A program made the position numbers and the translations under genes. From assembly GCA_037074615.1 (NCBI GenBank), contig CM073549.1, forward strand, positions 1,493,001 through 1,557,000: a stretch of DNA of 64,000 nt, given 5' to 3'. The stretch comes from Leucaena leucocephala (lineage: Eukaryota > Streptophyta > Magnoliopsida > Fabales > Fabaceae). The number at the start of each line of letters is the position of its first letter. Positions within the stretch are counted from its first letter, which is position 1. Under the pieces are notes generated by a model. The model did no database searches, was not told the DNA's origin, and saw only the letters and a program-made list of their open reading frames with translations. Shown piece after piece: positions 23,393-35,286 of the stretch.

Positions 23393-23395
<3 letters not shown>

Positions 23396-24239
23396 CAGCT
23401 AAACTTATAATAGACTTAAATATATGTTTCTTAAAACACACTCTTGCAGTGTAATAACCTTAATGTAATGCCAGTCCAAGATCTTCAGAATCATGACAAA
23501 AAAGAAAACACAAAACCAGAAAATGCATGCCACTGTGGTACACAGGGAAAGTCTCTAATTCTGTGGGAGTCAATGTTACAGGGAAGAGAAGGATGTCGTA
23601 CAGAAGCAGAAGACCGTTCTTATTCGTACAAAGGAAAGGAAGAATAAATGAAAGTAATAATATTAATGATAAAGCAAGTAATCCCATTTGTGCATCTGAT
23701 CTGGTCACAAGGCTTTTATCTACAACGTAAGGTAAACGGATAAGATACCATTGGCCGCAGTTAGTTTTTTTACGCGTCCAAAATTGTATGCAGGTGTGGG
23801 AATTGTTGGAATATAACATTTGTTCACAGAAAGATAGAACCCGTGACTCTTTTTATGGTACATTATATTATTATGATCATCTGTTGGTATGTATCGCAGT
23901 GGGTCAGCAGAAATCCTAACTTGGATAATTGGGCCATATGCGTTAAAACTGAAAAGTAAAAGTAGTAGTAAAAGTTTATTCCAACACTCTTCCCTCCATC
24001 TTGGAATCTCAACATTCAAAAATTTGACCCTTCAAAGTGATGGCGTGCAGGTTGACTAGTCCAGCATGAAACGATTACTGCTCAATAGTTATATTGAGGA
24101 AGAGAAATCAAACAGCAAAATAGGTTCTGTTTGGTGGGAACTTGGATAATTGGATTACATAAGGGAACATTACACTCTTGGATGAAGGTGAAAGAGGGAA
24201 ATCAATATATATATATATCTGTAGCACTCCCTCATACAG

Positions 24240-24243
<4 letters not shown>
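23393..24243. other. Intergenic
   Basis: Contains a 119-codon open frame on the minus strand (23460-23819) with a hydrophobic middle (LLALSLILLLSFILPFLC). It has no known family signature and no convincing leader, so it is not called as a gene. Confidence 0.45.

Positions 24244-24277
<34 letters not shown>
24244..24277. repeat. (TA)n microsatellite
   Basis: About 17 uninterrupted TA units, 540 bp before the S1-like gene. Confidence 0.95.
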
Positions 24278-24278
<1 letters not shown>

Positions 24279-24626
24279 CCACCAGAAAATGCAAAGAGAC
24301 GAAAGGAAGGCCAAAATATGACAGCTACACTTGTCTGCAGGTGGAATTCCTTTGGGCCCGTAAGTGTTTTTAGAAGAATAATATTACATTTAAGTGGACG
24401 ATTCTCATGCAGAGCTCATTTCCTTTCCTGATGACTAGCTAGTGGTTTGAAAACATTCTTGGCCTTTTGCATGCAAATCCTCTGGCTTTTATCTTTACAT
24501 GTTACGTTTTTTTTAATTTGTTGGCCAAGCACTACTACAACGCCATGTAGAATTATTGTCTAGGGGTTGTACTAAAACGTAAACGTAATCTAAGTGTGGT
24601 TTCCAATTCAGGTTCAGATCATAACA

Positions 24627-24634
24627 TATATAAA
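24627..24634 (+). promoter_or_regulatory. TATA box of the S1-like gene
   Basis: TATATAAA lies about 150 bp before the S1-like start codon. Confidence 0.55.
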
Positions 24635-24785
24635 CAGCTCATTGCACTCATTAAAACGTACCTCCATTGAATAAACGCAAACTCCATAACATCTTTTAGA
24701 ATAATCAGTTACTCTCACTCACTGAGCTTCATATACTATAACACCAATTCATATACAGACAGAATAATAATAATAATAAGTAACA

Positions 24786-25223
24786 ATGTCTGGTCCAATA
24801 TTTCAGGGCCGAAAATTGCTGCTAATAATACTGTCAGTGCTGTTGTTGGCATCATCAAAGTGGAAGACAAAGGTGGGAGTTGAAGGGTTTTTAATGTTAT
24901 CAAGAACGCACGTCAAGATATTCAACGATTTGCAGCACCATCAGCTTCTGACCCTTCATTGCAAGTCGGCCGACGACGATCTTCACGTCCACCGTCTTCC
25001 TTATGGAGAGAACTATGAGTTCTCATTCAGAGTGAACTTCTTTGATAGGACACAGTACTATTGCAGCTTCCAATGGCCTGGTGCTATTAAATGGTTTGAT
25101 ATATACATTGGATGGAGAGATGATAAGCTCTGTGATACGTGCGAGTGGGAAATTCGGGAAGATCGTCCCTGCATGCGTAATACTTCTGATTATTATGGTG
25201 TTTGCTTTCAATATAACCATTAA
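24786..25223 (+). CDS. Plant self-incompatibility S1-family secreted protein (S-protein homologue)
   Basis: Single-exon frame of 145 aa. An N-terminal hydrophobic stretch (LLLIILSVLLLASS, residues 11-24) serves as a secretion signal. The mature part has the S1-family layout: THVKIFNDL, LTLHCKSADDDLHVHRL, YEFSFRVNFFDRTQYYCSFQW, FDIYIGWRD, and a C-terminal half with Cys pairs (DKLCDTCEW, PCMRNTS, GVCFQ). S1 was first known as the stigma determinant of poppy; most plant relatives are small secreted proteins of unknown role. An N-glycosylation site (NTS) is present. No neighbour suggests a self-incompatibility locus, so I infer only a secreted peptide-like protein. Confidence 0.9.
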   Translation: MSGPIFQGRKLLLIILSVLLLASSKWKTKVGVEGFLMLSRTHVKIFNDLQHHQLLTLHCKSADDDLHVHRLPYGENYEFSFRVNFFDRTQYYCSFQWPGAIKWFDIYIGWRDDKLCDTCEWEIREDRPCMRNTSDYYGVCFQYNH

Positions 25224-25384
25224 CAGTTCATAAATATAATATCCTATCACAACAATAATTTCTTACTTGTTACTTTGTTGCTTGTTCTTATTCATTTGAG
25301 TTCTTGCTTTCTCAGTCCCTACGCTGAATTTTTTTTTGTAGACATGTTTAAAAGACCCTACCATCTACCAGGTACACCAAGCTT

Positions 25385-25595
25385 CTTGTTTTTTTTTTTT
25401 ACAAAAAAATTTAGGTGAATTCAATACCAATCCCCCACTAAAGCTAGAGCACAGTCCCATGGCTCGACAAGTACTTACAAGGAACTTACGAAATCGCCTA
25501 CCAAAAGAACATTCACAATAACAACAGAAATCAAACTCGCGTCCTTCTAAGATATGAGTTCGTTCCTTATTATATCTACTAACTCTCTGGTTGCC
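25385..25595 (-). mobile_element. SINE family B, copy 1
   Basis: Reads as a SINE on the minus strand. The head contains TAGATATAATAAGGAACGAA and a box-B-like GCGAGTTTGATTTCTG, the body has GGCGATTTCGTAAG, and the tail is a poly-A (a T-run on the plus strand). An 11-bp target duplication, ACACCAAGCTT, flanks it (25374-25384 and 25596-25606). It lies about 160 bp downstream of the S1-like stop codon. Confidence 0.8.
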
Positions 25596-26010
25596 ACACC
25601 AAGCTTTGTTAGTAACTACGATGAAATTTGGAAAACAAGTTTATGACTTGTTCAGTTGTTTGGGTCTAGTTTAGCCCATTTTATTTTTACCCAGATTGGG
25701 CATTGGGCTATCTATCTCGGCCCATTTTTGTTTAGCCCAGTTAAATAAACATTCCAAATAGTACACCAATTAGAAAACAAATTTTTTTAAAAAAAGAATT
25801 TAAATATTGTAAAATAAGTAACAGATAATACCGCCATTTTCAGAATTCTTGGTTACTAAAAGGATGACAACCGCCATTTGTAATTATTATTTAATAAAAT
25901 TAGATAGACCGTGGGCCATTGCTTTGTACAGAATTTAAAATGGAACATACACTTCATAATTTATAAATAGTAACAAGTGTCGCTGAAGAGCACTAGTGCT
26001 CCAACCTGTT

Positions 26011-26201
26011 TTTTTTTTTAAGTTATCCACACAGTTCACCGGAGCTTTGCCCCGACTACATCCGAATCTGACCCGAATCGTGCACCTGGCTATGGTAGAT
26101 GAATCTTCCAACGGAAATTTTCTACATACGCTAATGCTCGAACTCGAGATATCGCTTAAGCAATACCGAACTACTTACCACTCGGACCAACTCCCATTGG
26201 T
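26011..26201 (-). mobile_element. SINE family A, copy 1
   Basis: On the minus strand the element starts with a tRNA-like head (GTTGGTCCGAGTGGTAAGTA as box A, GAGTTCGAGC as box B) and ends in poly-A. A perfect 15-bp target duplication, GTGCTCCAACCTGTT, flanks it (25996-26010 and 26202-26216), which indicates recent insertion by reverse transcription. It lies 240 bp past the 3' end of the cyclase-family gene. Confidence 0.88.
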
Positions 26202-26442
26202 GTGCTCCAACCTGTTAAAATTCAAAGTAAATGCTAATGCTCTTTAGATCGTCACGTCCGTGTCGCTCTGTATGGCCCGAACTGGTGATTATTGATCAAC
26301 ATCTCCTACAGCACTTGGAGCTAACCCTACTTCCCGCAGCAATTTTACCTTACTATTTAGCTATCTTCTCCTTAGAACACAACGGAAACAAGAAAAGTAG
26401 AAATGGAAATTCGGGTTTGAATAGCACCATTCATTTAGTTGA

Positions 26443-29400
26443 TCAGAATGCATCAGCACCGACCAACCTAAGAGGTAAGCAGTGGATTGAATATACTCCT
26501 GCTGGCACATCATCAAGCTTCAGGGCTTCCACCAGAATGATTTCCTTAAAGCATTCATACTTCTTAATTAGTCCATGGCTTAAATAAATGCTTATTCTTT
26601 TCCAATGAACAAACTGTAAGAATATTGATTTTTTATTCATGCAAGGATATCACAGGAAAATACTATCAGAAAGGTTGAAACAATTTAATAGTTATTAGTT
26701 ATTAGTAAACTATGCTGTATGCATTCTCAGATCTTAACCATAATGTTTACTCCCCTGCCTTCAAGAAAAGCTAGATGAGATGGAATCAATTGATCATAAG
26801 AAGCAACAGATAAATAATCAACACCTGCATTCCATCACAGAAAATGCAAGTGTAAGCACAAGAAACTTGAGCAGAAGTGAAGGATCCAATACACATTTGT
26901 GCAACGAGACACACAACAGGGATGGTTATGGTCCATAGCTACACAGGGTAAAAAACCCAAGCTGTGCAGATAAAAACCCAGATATGACATTTTAAATGGG
27001 AAGAGAGGTCACAGATTCAGAGTAATCTTCTGCAAGGCTAATTTATTTGCCATCTCAGACTCCTACTGAGACCTGAAAAATAATGCATTCATCATAAGGA
27101 TAAGGCTACTTTAAGCCCATAGAGCTGCTTGATCACACAACTACTCAAAATTATGCCGAAACATCTCAGTGTAGAAAATAAAAGAAATTAAATGGCATTC
27201 AACTCATTTACATGCAAAAACATGACTGAATGTTTATCTATACTGGCGTGACATCCATGAAACACCTGTATTGTCACAGTGGAAATAGCTAATGTCGAGA
27301 TGTCCATCTGTGCAAAATTTAATTGCCCAGTTATTCCACAAGGGCTAAAGGGCAGAGAATATGCCCTCAGGAAGTTAACTGAATCTAAAAGAAAAATTTA
27401 TATCTTGCCTACGAGTTTGATGTCCGTGTTCTCTACCAGCCATTTTGCTCCGTCCACCATGAATCCCACAAAGCTTTTGTCAAATTCCTTTTGAAACATA
27501 AGCCGCCTACAAATATAATATGTTTAGTTCACATATGGCTTCTAATGAACTTAGAAATGACCTAATATCGTCATCGTGAGATTTTAGTTTGGATCATCAA
27601 GGTAAAAATAGTAAGATTTGATCATGCATACATGTACAATGTACAATATTACAGTAGCTAGACAGGTAAAAGGATTGACTGAATCTTCGCTTTATGCTAG
27701 ACTGGTAAAATAATATGCTCCTTACAACAGCATCAATACACACAATTTGTAGAAGTTACCTGTCAGTATTCAATGTTCTGAAGAGGACACGGCGTACACC
27801 CCTTGGAATATTTAAGGACTTCATAACTTCAGCTAAAATAAAGTTCAAACTTAAATTCAATCACGGGCCTGTTTGGATAAGATTTTAAAAAAGTACTTAT
27901 GAAAAAAAAGGGCTTATGGACTACTTATAGAAAAGGGCTTTTAGAGAAGGGTTTATGGAAAAAAAGTGGTTTTGAATAAATAGGTGTTTGGATAGTTATT
28001 TTTAGAATAACTTTTTATGGTAGTAAATTACTAAAAAGTGTATGATTTGATTTAAAGTAAGAGAGAGGAGAGAGGTAGAGAGAAGATAAGAGAGAGGAGA
28101 GAGGGTAGAGGAGAGAGGAGAGAGAGTGTAAGAAAAAGTAGAGATAAAAGAAGAGAGAGGAGAGGGGTAGGGATGAGAGAGGAAAGAGGGTGTAAGAAAA
28201 AGTAGGGATAATATAGTAATTGGATAGTCCATAAACTCTTTTACTGTTGAAAAGGCTATTTTAAATAGCTTATTCAAAACCATGGTTTTGCCCAAAAGCA
28301 CTTATGGACAAATAAGCCTGTTTATTTTGAAATTTCCCCAAACCAAAGTTTTGCCCAAAAGGGCTTCTAAAACCTTGGTTTGGAACCTTTCCAAACACAC
28401 CCCACATCTCTTAAGATTGCTTACTAGAAAACTTCCACCCCACTCCATAGTTGAGATGGCCACTAAATTACACAAAATTCTTCAACAGAAAAGCTATATT
28501 TATCAAAATAATTGATGGTCATATGGGACAAACATTGAACTCCATGAATGTCATAGACAAGCTAGTTTCCATCTAGCCCAAAATTGGCAAATTCCAACTA
28601 AGTTGCCACACTATTTGACTCCTGTGTACCACAAGTAACGAAAAACAATAAAATAAAATGTCTTGAATAAGTTAAATCACGAGTTATACATACCAGTAGT
28701 GTTTGTATCTCTTGGAACATCGACCAGAAGTGCGGGACCTACATACAGAAAGTCAGAAACAATCTTGATAATTACCATTACCATTACGATTTTACCGATT
28801 TAACATGAACAACCATGCTATTTTATCCGACGTGATATCAAGGAAGAGACATTCTTAGCCACCGAGTAAGACAGTGGATAGAGTACCTGGCCTACACAGA
28901 GCCATAATGGAATTTGATGAAAAAAGTGACGATCATACAGATGAAAACAAATAAAAAAAGTGGAAAAACAACCACTTTATTATAGATTGAGGCAATTGAG
29001 AGTGCGATAAAACATACGGCACTTTCTCCGTTAAGTTGTAGCTTATACGCCCATCACTTTTAGTAGATTTCAAGTTCTTAAAACAAGTACCAGAGCTTTC
29101 CAACATGGAATTGAAAGATAGTTTAGATTTCTAGTTTTAAAGAAAGGTTAAGTTTCATTTTTTCTTTCATAATCTTTATATCCAAGAGAATGTTGTTTCA
29201 GAATAAAAACAAAATCCGTAAGCTCGGAGTACGCCCCAGCCAAAAGATTATACCACAATTTGCCTTACAAATTTTAAGCAAATTATAAAACTTCAACTTA
29301 ACCAGCAAAACTACATATCAAATTATAAGCAAATTATAAAACACATAATATGAAACTGACCAGCAAATATCAACCTAAAAACTACGGAGAAGTTCAATTG

Positions 29401-29939
29401 AGATAATATGAAAATGACCAGCGAATATCAGCCTGAAAACTACAGAGAAGTTCAATTGAGGAAGACAAGGGGATCAAAATCAAACCAACAGCTTCTAACA
29501 ATCAAATACAAACATGACAATTATCACTCACCATTGAGGACTTCCAAATCGAGTGTGTCAACGTCAAACCCCGCATCGAAGTAATGGTCGAAGACGTGCC
29601 CCGGAGCATCAACATGGGTGCCCGTGTGAGTGGGGATCTTCATCAACCGTTTTTCATGCTCTTTTGAAGCCAGAGGAAGTGGCCAAGGCCGTCCTTAGAC
29701 TCAAAAACTGGCATGTTGGGGACGTATGTATGACTGATATCGAAGATTCGGCCATTGCCGTGGACTTCTTGACGAGGAGGGATAAGAACATCGTCGCCGC
29801 CGGCTAGTGAGCACTCGTCAGAACCAGCACCCGGGGTGGTGGGGTACGCTGCCTGGGTGGCAACGGTGGGATGGAGTGAGGTTGCGAGGCTCAACGCGCT
29901 GATTAAGAAGAGCAGAGATGATCGGAGCCAGGAATCCAT
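26443..29939 (-). pseudogene. Kynurenine-formamidase/cyclase-family gene (At4g34180-like), probably disrupted
   Basis: Six exons in phase: 29939-29532, 28738-28694, 27832-27760, 27506-27409, 26824-26751 and 26544-26443. The protein has a signal peptide (LLFLISALSLATS), DISHTYVPNMPVFESKDGLG, the family's metal-binding signature HTGTHVDAPGH, then PALLVDVPRDTN, RGVRRVLFRTLNTDR, FMVDGAKWLVENTDIKLVG, VDYLSVASYDQLIPSHLAFL and ALKLDDVPAGVYSIHCLPLR. Three oddities are visible. In exon 1 the family's stretch between SMKNG and MKIPTHTG is short by about 19 bases, so the frame meets TGA near 29645 before the HxGTHxD motif. The fourth intron begins with GC instead of GT. The last exon ends GADAF, about 8 residues short of the usual C-terminus. 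A TATA box lies upstream. Unless exon 1 is a sequencing error, the product is truncated and inactive. Confidence 0.7.
27865..28402. mobile_element. Tourist/Harbinger-like MITE in intron 2 of the cyclase-family gene
   Basis: Ends GGGCCTGTTTGGATAAG and, in reverse, GGGTGTGTTTGGAAAGG, with a GAGAGAGGAGAGAGG purine tract in the middle. The flanking triplets are CAC on both sides. The copy at 39215-39673 carries the family's usual TAA. It sits wholly within an intron, so it should not alter the protein. Confidence 0.6.
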
Positions 29940-30008
29940 GGTGAGTGAAGCTGTGTGAGTAGCGCAAAACAAGAAGGATTGGGAATAGGATGAGGAACTG
30001 GGCTCAAA

Positions 30009-30015
30009 TTTTATA
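30009..30015 (-). promoter_or_regulatory. TATA box of the cyclase-family gene
   Basis: On the minus strand TATAAAA lies about 70 bp before the ATG at 29939. Confidence 0.6.
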
Positions 30016-32668
30016 GGGTAACCGCTGTTTGGAATTATGATATTCTTTTGATTTTGATGAGCGATAAGTTGATCCTCGTTACGGGATTATAGATTATGAC
30101 TTGTGAGCCAGCGCAAAAGGGAGGGAGATCGGGGCCAGATATGCTATTAAAATATACTTTAATAACTTATTTAATTAATTTAATTTAATTAACAAAATTA
30201 ATAAAATAAGTTATTATAATATATTTTGTTTAAAAATATCCTAAATATTTTTTTAACTAATTTCTTCTTTTTTTTACTTAATTATTATTGAGAGAGAATC
30301 AATAAAAATAATTTAAAAATTAATAAATATATAAAATATATTTTATATTTATAATAAGATCAACTCTAATTAAATCTTATATTAATCTAATAAACATATT
30401 ATTTACTTATATATCAAGTTTTTAATTTTTGGTATTTATCATAAACGATTTCTTAAGAATATTTTGATAGTCATACAAATAATTATGTAAGAAAATCATG
30501 AATAATGATGGTAAAAAAATTATTAATTTCAGAGTTTTTAAAAGCATGTCTTGAGAAGTTATATTTATATTAACATGTTAATATAATTTAATATGAATTT
30601 ATACGTCAGGATATACTAACAATTTGAATCAAATGTCAAAAGAGATCTTCAAATTTTGTATCATATATATCTAATTAAAAAAAATAATATATAAGCGTAT
30701 ATGTAGAGTGATGTATAGTATATAAGAAAATATATCCTTGTGTCACACACACACACACACACACACACACCAGGATACTGTGAAATCATACATATGCACA
30801 TCTTTGTACCAAAATAAATCATGCACACATCTGGTTTTTTCTTTTGACTAAGTCAACGGCCGGGGTTGTGTGTTTTCAGTCAGACTCATACGGTAACGAA
30901 GATGCTAGTTCCCCGTGGCTGATCCGTTCGTCAGACACTGATATTAACTTGGGAAATTTGGGGAATGGTGTATGGAGTCTCCAAAGCTGAACGAGGGAAT
31001 AAGCATGCGGCCACACATGCACAATTGCACTCCTCCACATTTGTGTTTATTATGGAATCCATTCATTTTTATTTGTCCGTTTTGGTCTTCTGATTGGAAC
31101 ATGATAATAGCGGGGAGATCTTTTGATAGTGTTTCCCCAATTCCTGGTGGGGGGTGTTGAATAATCTATAATAGATTTTGCCGAGACTTTGCCACTCTGC
31201 AACGGCTGCAGAAGAATAATCCATTTTTGAAGGGCCTTACGAGTCTTCTGATAGGAACCTCTGTTTATCTTAGGGACATCTGGACGTAAATATGCTAAAC
31301 CCAATTTAGGTTGGTAATACAAATCTGAACAAACAGAGGGAGGACATGTGACAGAGTTTGAGATGGAATGGATTCTGGGGTTTAACGTCTATATTAATTT
31401 CTGCTTTTCAGGTCCAATAACAAGAAGTCTGGCTTCATCTGAAACGACACCATTTTAGGGCGAAGCAGGGTCTTTCGCATGCTAAACGACAATAATAGAT
31501 CCCTTGATTTTTTTTTTTTAGATAAAAGGCAACTTAATCTAACCAGAGAATCATAAATACTTAATCATTTAAGTTGCAGTTGTGTCTGCATCCTTAATTC
31601 AGACCTAAAAAAGAAGTCTCTCTTTTGTAATATACATGTGTCATGTTTACAAGATGAAGAACGAGGTCATGATTATTAATACATAATGACATGTGGCAGA
31701 AAAGGGTAATTGCGTTGTTCCTTTGCCTTTTGGCTGTGAGATGGTTAATATTAATATAATGACCTTGGCAAGAGATCATGGCAAGTGGGGGCTTGCCGAC
31801 AAAGTTGCTCCTTCAAAATCTACAAGGACCTCTAAAGATGTGGTTCTCCCCATCTCATTGCTCCTATACTCATGGTATGTTTATTAACTTTAAAAAAAAA
31901 ATTGCCTTTATTAATACATATTTAATAATAATCAAATAAAAAAATAAGAGAAAAAATAATTAAAAAAATAATTAGTATATTTTAAATAAAATATATTATA
32001 TTAATAAATTTAATTAATTTATTTAAATCGCGAGTATATAATTAAATTATAGGACTATGGATAAGTTAGCTATATTGATTATATAATACTATTATATTTT
32101 ATTAATAATTAAATTTTTAAATATATTATAATAAAAAAGTCACTCAAAAACTTTATTAAGATGATGTAGAAAAAAATGAAAGGAAAATATGAAAAAAATA
32201 GGAAAGAATTTTTTTAAATGATAAAAATATTTACTATTTAAAAAAAAATTCTTTTAATATTTTTTTCTTCCTAATTTTCTTTCCGTGAAGACGTAGGAAA
32301 TCGTTTTCTCCCGTATTTTTCTATCAAGTGTTCTCTTCGGTCACGCCGGAAAAATCGCAGGACTATGGATGAAATTCTTAAATAATAGAACTGAATATAA
32401 AATACTGTGGGGACAACACACTGACCAAATCAGCCTGATGTCGAATGGCCGATCACAACACCGGAAGTCTGAAACACACTCGATTCTTAATGCAAGAACA
32501 CGGGGTAGCCCGAGACCCCCATTATCGGAATTTACAAAGGTCTCTTATTATTCACGTAAACACGCCCCTTAAACTTAATCCTACTAATAATTCAAAAAAA
32601 AAAATACAAAAGTGATCATCTTTTCATTATTATTTTAAATCAACGCAGGGAGACCCCATGAATCAAGG
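30016..32668. other. Intergenic
   Basis: AT-rich sequence with a (CA)n run at 30744-30771. The 3' part (32140-32340) contains an AT foldback core (AAATGATAAAAATATTTACT) related to sequence at 48220, 48375 and 54165. No gene recognised. Confidence 0.5.
30744..30771. repeat. (CA)n microsatellite
   Basis: Fourteen uninterrupted CA units. Confidence 0.95.
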
Positions 32669-33838
32669 TCATGCTCTTCCTCGGTAAACTTTCTTGCAAA
32701 AAGAGCTTGTTTTCTGTGCAGGCATGCACAGCTGTGACCTTGCCGGGCAGCTCTGCAGACAATTATCACCCAAGCTACCCGAAAGCGATGCCCCGCCGTT
32801 GCCCGCGAAGAACCCAGCCGGCGGCTTCCCGATCAGGAAGTTCCCGTCCAAGAACAACCTTCTCATAGACTTGCTCTGACCGTACTCCAACGGGATCCTG
32901 CCACGTAGCGAGTTGTACCGGAGTGACAAAAACGACAACACTGGATACGCGGCGAAATTGGGGGGCGCGTGACCTTGGATATTGTTAAACCCCAAATTAA
33001 CCGCCACGAGGTCACTGTTCCCTCCGACGGGTCTCGAGATCTCGACGCCGGTAAAGCTATTGTTCGCCAAATCAATTTGCTGAAGCGAAGGTAATTGAAA
33101 GAACCAAGCCTCAATTTTGCCGGCGAGCGCGTTGTCGCTGAGCTCAACCACCTCCAATTGGTTTAGCTTCGCGAACGTAAATTTATTCAGAGACCCAGAT
33201 AATGAATTCCCCTTCATCGCGAGTTCGATCAGGTTCGGCGGGAGCAACTTCGGGAGAGGCCCAGTTAGCTTGTTGAAACTCACGTCGATTCTTGTCAAGC
33301 CGGTAAGCGAAGCCATGGAACTCGGGAGAGACCCAGAGAGGGAGTTATGAGAGAGGTCGAGACTCTCGAGCGATTTAAGATTAACAATGGAAGGAGTGAT
33401 AAAGCCAGAGAAGGAATTGGACCGGAGAGTTAAGGATTGGAGTTTGGAAAGGGAGAAGAGAGACGGCGGGATTTGGCCGGAGAAAGAGTTGTCAGAGAGG
33501 TCCAAGGTGGTGAGCTGGGTGAGGTAGGATATAAGAGGGGTGAGTGAACCAGAGTAGCCGGCGGGGTCGAGGGTGATTTGAGTGACGCGGGTGGAGTCAG
33601 GAGAGCAGGTGAGGCCGCAGACGAAGGAGGTCCGGCGAGGGAGAGAGCAAGGATCAACGACGAAGTTCCAGGAAGCTAAGCAAGACGAGGGAGGGATAGA
33701 AGATGGAATAACAGAGGCTTTGAAGGCTTTGAGAGCTTGGATGTCAGAGGGCAAAGTGCGTGCTCGAAACAGAGGAAGGCGCATGAAGATAATTAGGAGG
33801 AGGAAGAGGGGTCGCAGAATTGAAGAACGTGCCGCCAT
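32669..33838 (-). CDS. Secreted leucine-rich-repeat protein (receptor-like-protein type, no membrane anchor)
   Basis: A single-exon frame of 389 aa. It has a signal peptide (LRPLFLLLIIFMRLPLFRA), an LRRNT-like cap with paired cysteines (PSSCLASWNFVVDPC, FVCGLTC), then about nine to ten plant-type LRRs with the LxxLxxLDLSxNxxSGxIPxxL pattern (LTTLDLSDNSFSGQIPPSL, LESLDLSHNSLSGSLPSSM, LIELAMKGNSLSGSL, LQQIDLANNSFTG). A Cys-containing C-terminal cap (NCLQSCPARSQLCMPA) follows. There is no hydrophobic anchor or kinase after the repeats, so the product is probably apoplastic or wall-bound, as in PGIP/DRT100-like and anchorless RLP-like proteins. The exact subfamily is not recognised. A minus-strand TATA-like run lies near 34126-34138. 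Confidence 0.85.
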   Translation of the reverse strand: MAARSSILRPLFLLLIIFMRLPLFRARTLPSDIQALKAFKASVIPSSIPPSSCLASWNFVVDPCSLPRRTSFVCGLTCSPDSTRVTQITLDPAGYSGSLTPLISYLTQLTTLDLSDNSFSGQIPPSLFSLSKLQSLTLRSNSFSGFITPSIVNLKSLESLDLSHNSLSGSLPSSMASLTGLTRIDVSFNKLTGPLPKLLPPNLIELAMKGNSLSGSLNKFTFAKLNQLEVVELSDNALAGKIEAWFFQLPSLQQIDLANNSFTGVEISRPVGGNSDLVAVNLGFNNIQGHAPPNFAAYPVLSFLSLRYNSLRGRIPLEYGQSKSMRRLFLDGNFLIGKPPAGFFAGNGGASLSGSLGDNCLQSCPARSQLCMPAQKTSSFCKKVYRGRA

Positions 33839-35279
33839 TGCCAGATCTCACAAGGATTTCAGTGAAGGAAAGCAGAACAAAAAAGCTGATGTGAATGGAA
33901 GGAGCGGGAGGACGAAAGAGGGAGTGGTAAAGCAGAGAAGAATGAGTGTAATGAATGAAAGAAAGGACTTTTTGAGACAGTGGGTTGACCAAATGGATGG
34001 AGAAGAGAGGTTAGTTTCGGCTGCAGAAATAAACGTAGGAGCACAAACTCTGAATGGATTGAGCTTATATTTTTGTTTCTCAACTTGGATGGAGATTGGA
34101 GAGGCTTCAGTATTTAAAGCACCGAAAAATATATATATGGCTTTGTTTCTAGATTTGTTTTCGTTGCTTCGTTTTTCTATTGTATCTTTATTCATTAGTT
34201 TCCTGTCAATAATGTTGTGAATCTTTTGCTTGTAAGTTACCCAATGGCCATTGCAGAAATTTAAAGTTTAATCATAATATGCTGAGAGAATTGTTGAAAA
34301 ATCTCTCCGCATAAAATTTATCACATAAAAAGTATCCAAATATTTGGGTCGCTCCCAATTAAATTATGAAGAGTTGTCTCTACTAAATATCTAAATATAA
34401 GTTACACCTAAATTTTAAAATAAATTTTAAATATTTTGAAATAATAAATTTTATAACGAGAAAATGTTCATTAATTTTTTTAAATGTTTTATATAGTTAA
34501 AAGATGATTTAGTTAGTACTGCTAATAGCAGTTGATAAGTGGTTTTAGGAATGCCTTGTGAATTAAGAGACCATTTGTTTTGATTTTAATGAACTTTTTG
34601 GGATCTAATTCATCTATTTTTTTTAAAAAAAAGTATTTATATAATTTTGGTTTTATTAAAGGTGAAGTAGGTTAATGATTAGGTTGGTAACAATGTCCTG
34701 TAATTTTAAAAATTGAAGTTGGTACTCTAACCAACTAGATTCCCAATTCCCACTAATTGATTGCATGTAATAACACTTGCTAATCCAACCACTAGTGCTC
34801 TATTAAGTAGGTAAATGAAGAATGACTACCTTACGCTCTGTATTATACATGTGTAGGTGTGTGTAAGTATTGTATATGTATACTCTTTGGGAAGCAAAAT
34901 TTATATTATTCAAATTCATATGGGCTTTAAAATTGAATCAGAATCATTTAATTGTGTTTTTTGTTTGGGGGGGGGGGATTAAAATAGGGGTGGAATCTTA
35001 TCGGTATTAATCAATGTCTCCTACCTCTAATTTTTCTTCATTATTTCCTGGAGTAACTAAGGATTTAATTGATTATTTGTCCATTCAACCAACCACTTGA
35101 AGAAGAAAATGGAATAATTCATGATTGAATGCTTGGGGTTAATCAAGAAGAAATTATCAGTATTAATATCAGAACTAACATAAATCAAATCTTAGGGATT
35201 GCAAAGACAGCCCATGGTGTTTTGTCCTTTTACCCAAATATGTCCCTAATTATTTGTGAAATTAGCCAATTAGGTACGC
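33839..35279. other. Intergenic
   Basis: Contains the leader and promoter of the LRR gene, then AT-rich sequence with a nine-base G run at about 34969. No further gene recognised. Confidence 0.55.
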
Positions 35280-35286
35280 AAGACAT

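Noticed and set aside
23460..23819. 119-codon minus-strand open frame with a hydrophobic middle
   Set aside because: No family match, no plausible promoter and AT-rich surroundings; probably chance.
33582..34220. 212-codon plus-strand frame over the start of the secreted LRR gene
   Set aside because: It is antisense to a well-supported LRR coding sequence and is Arg/Lys/Glu-rich without domains.
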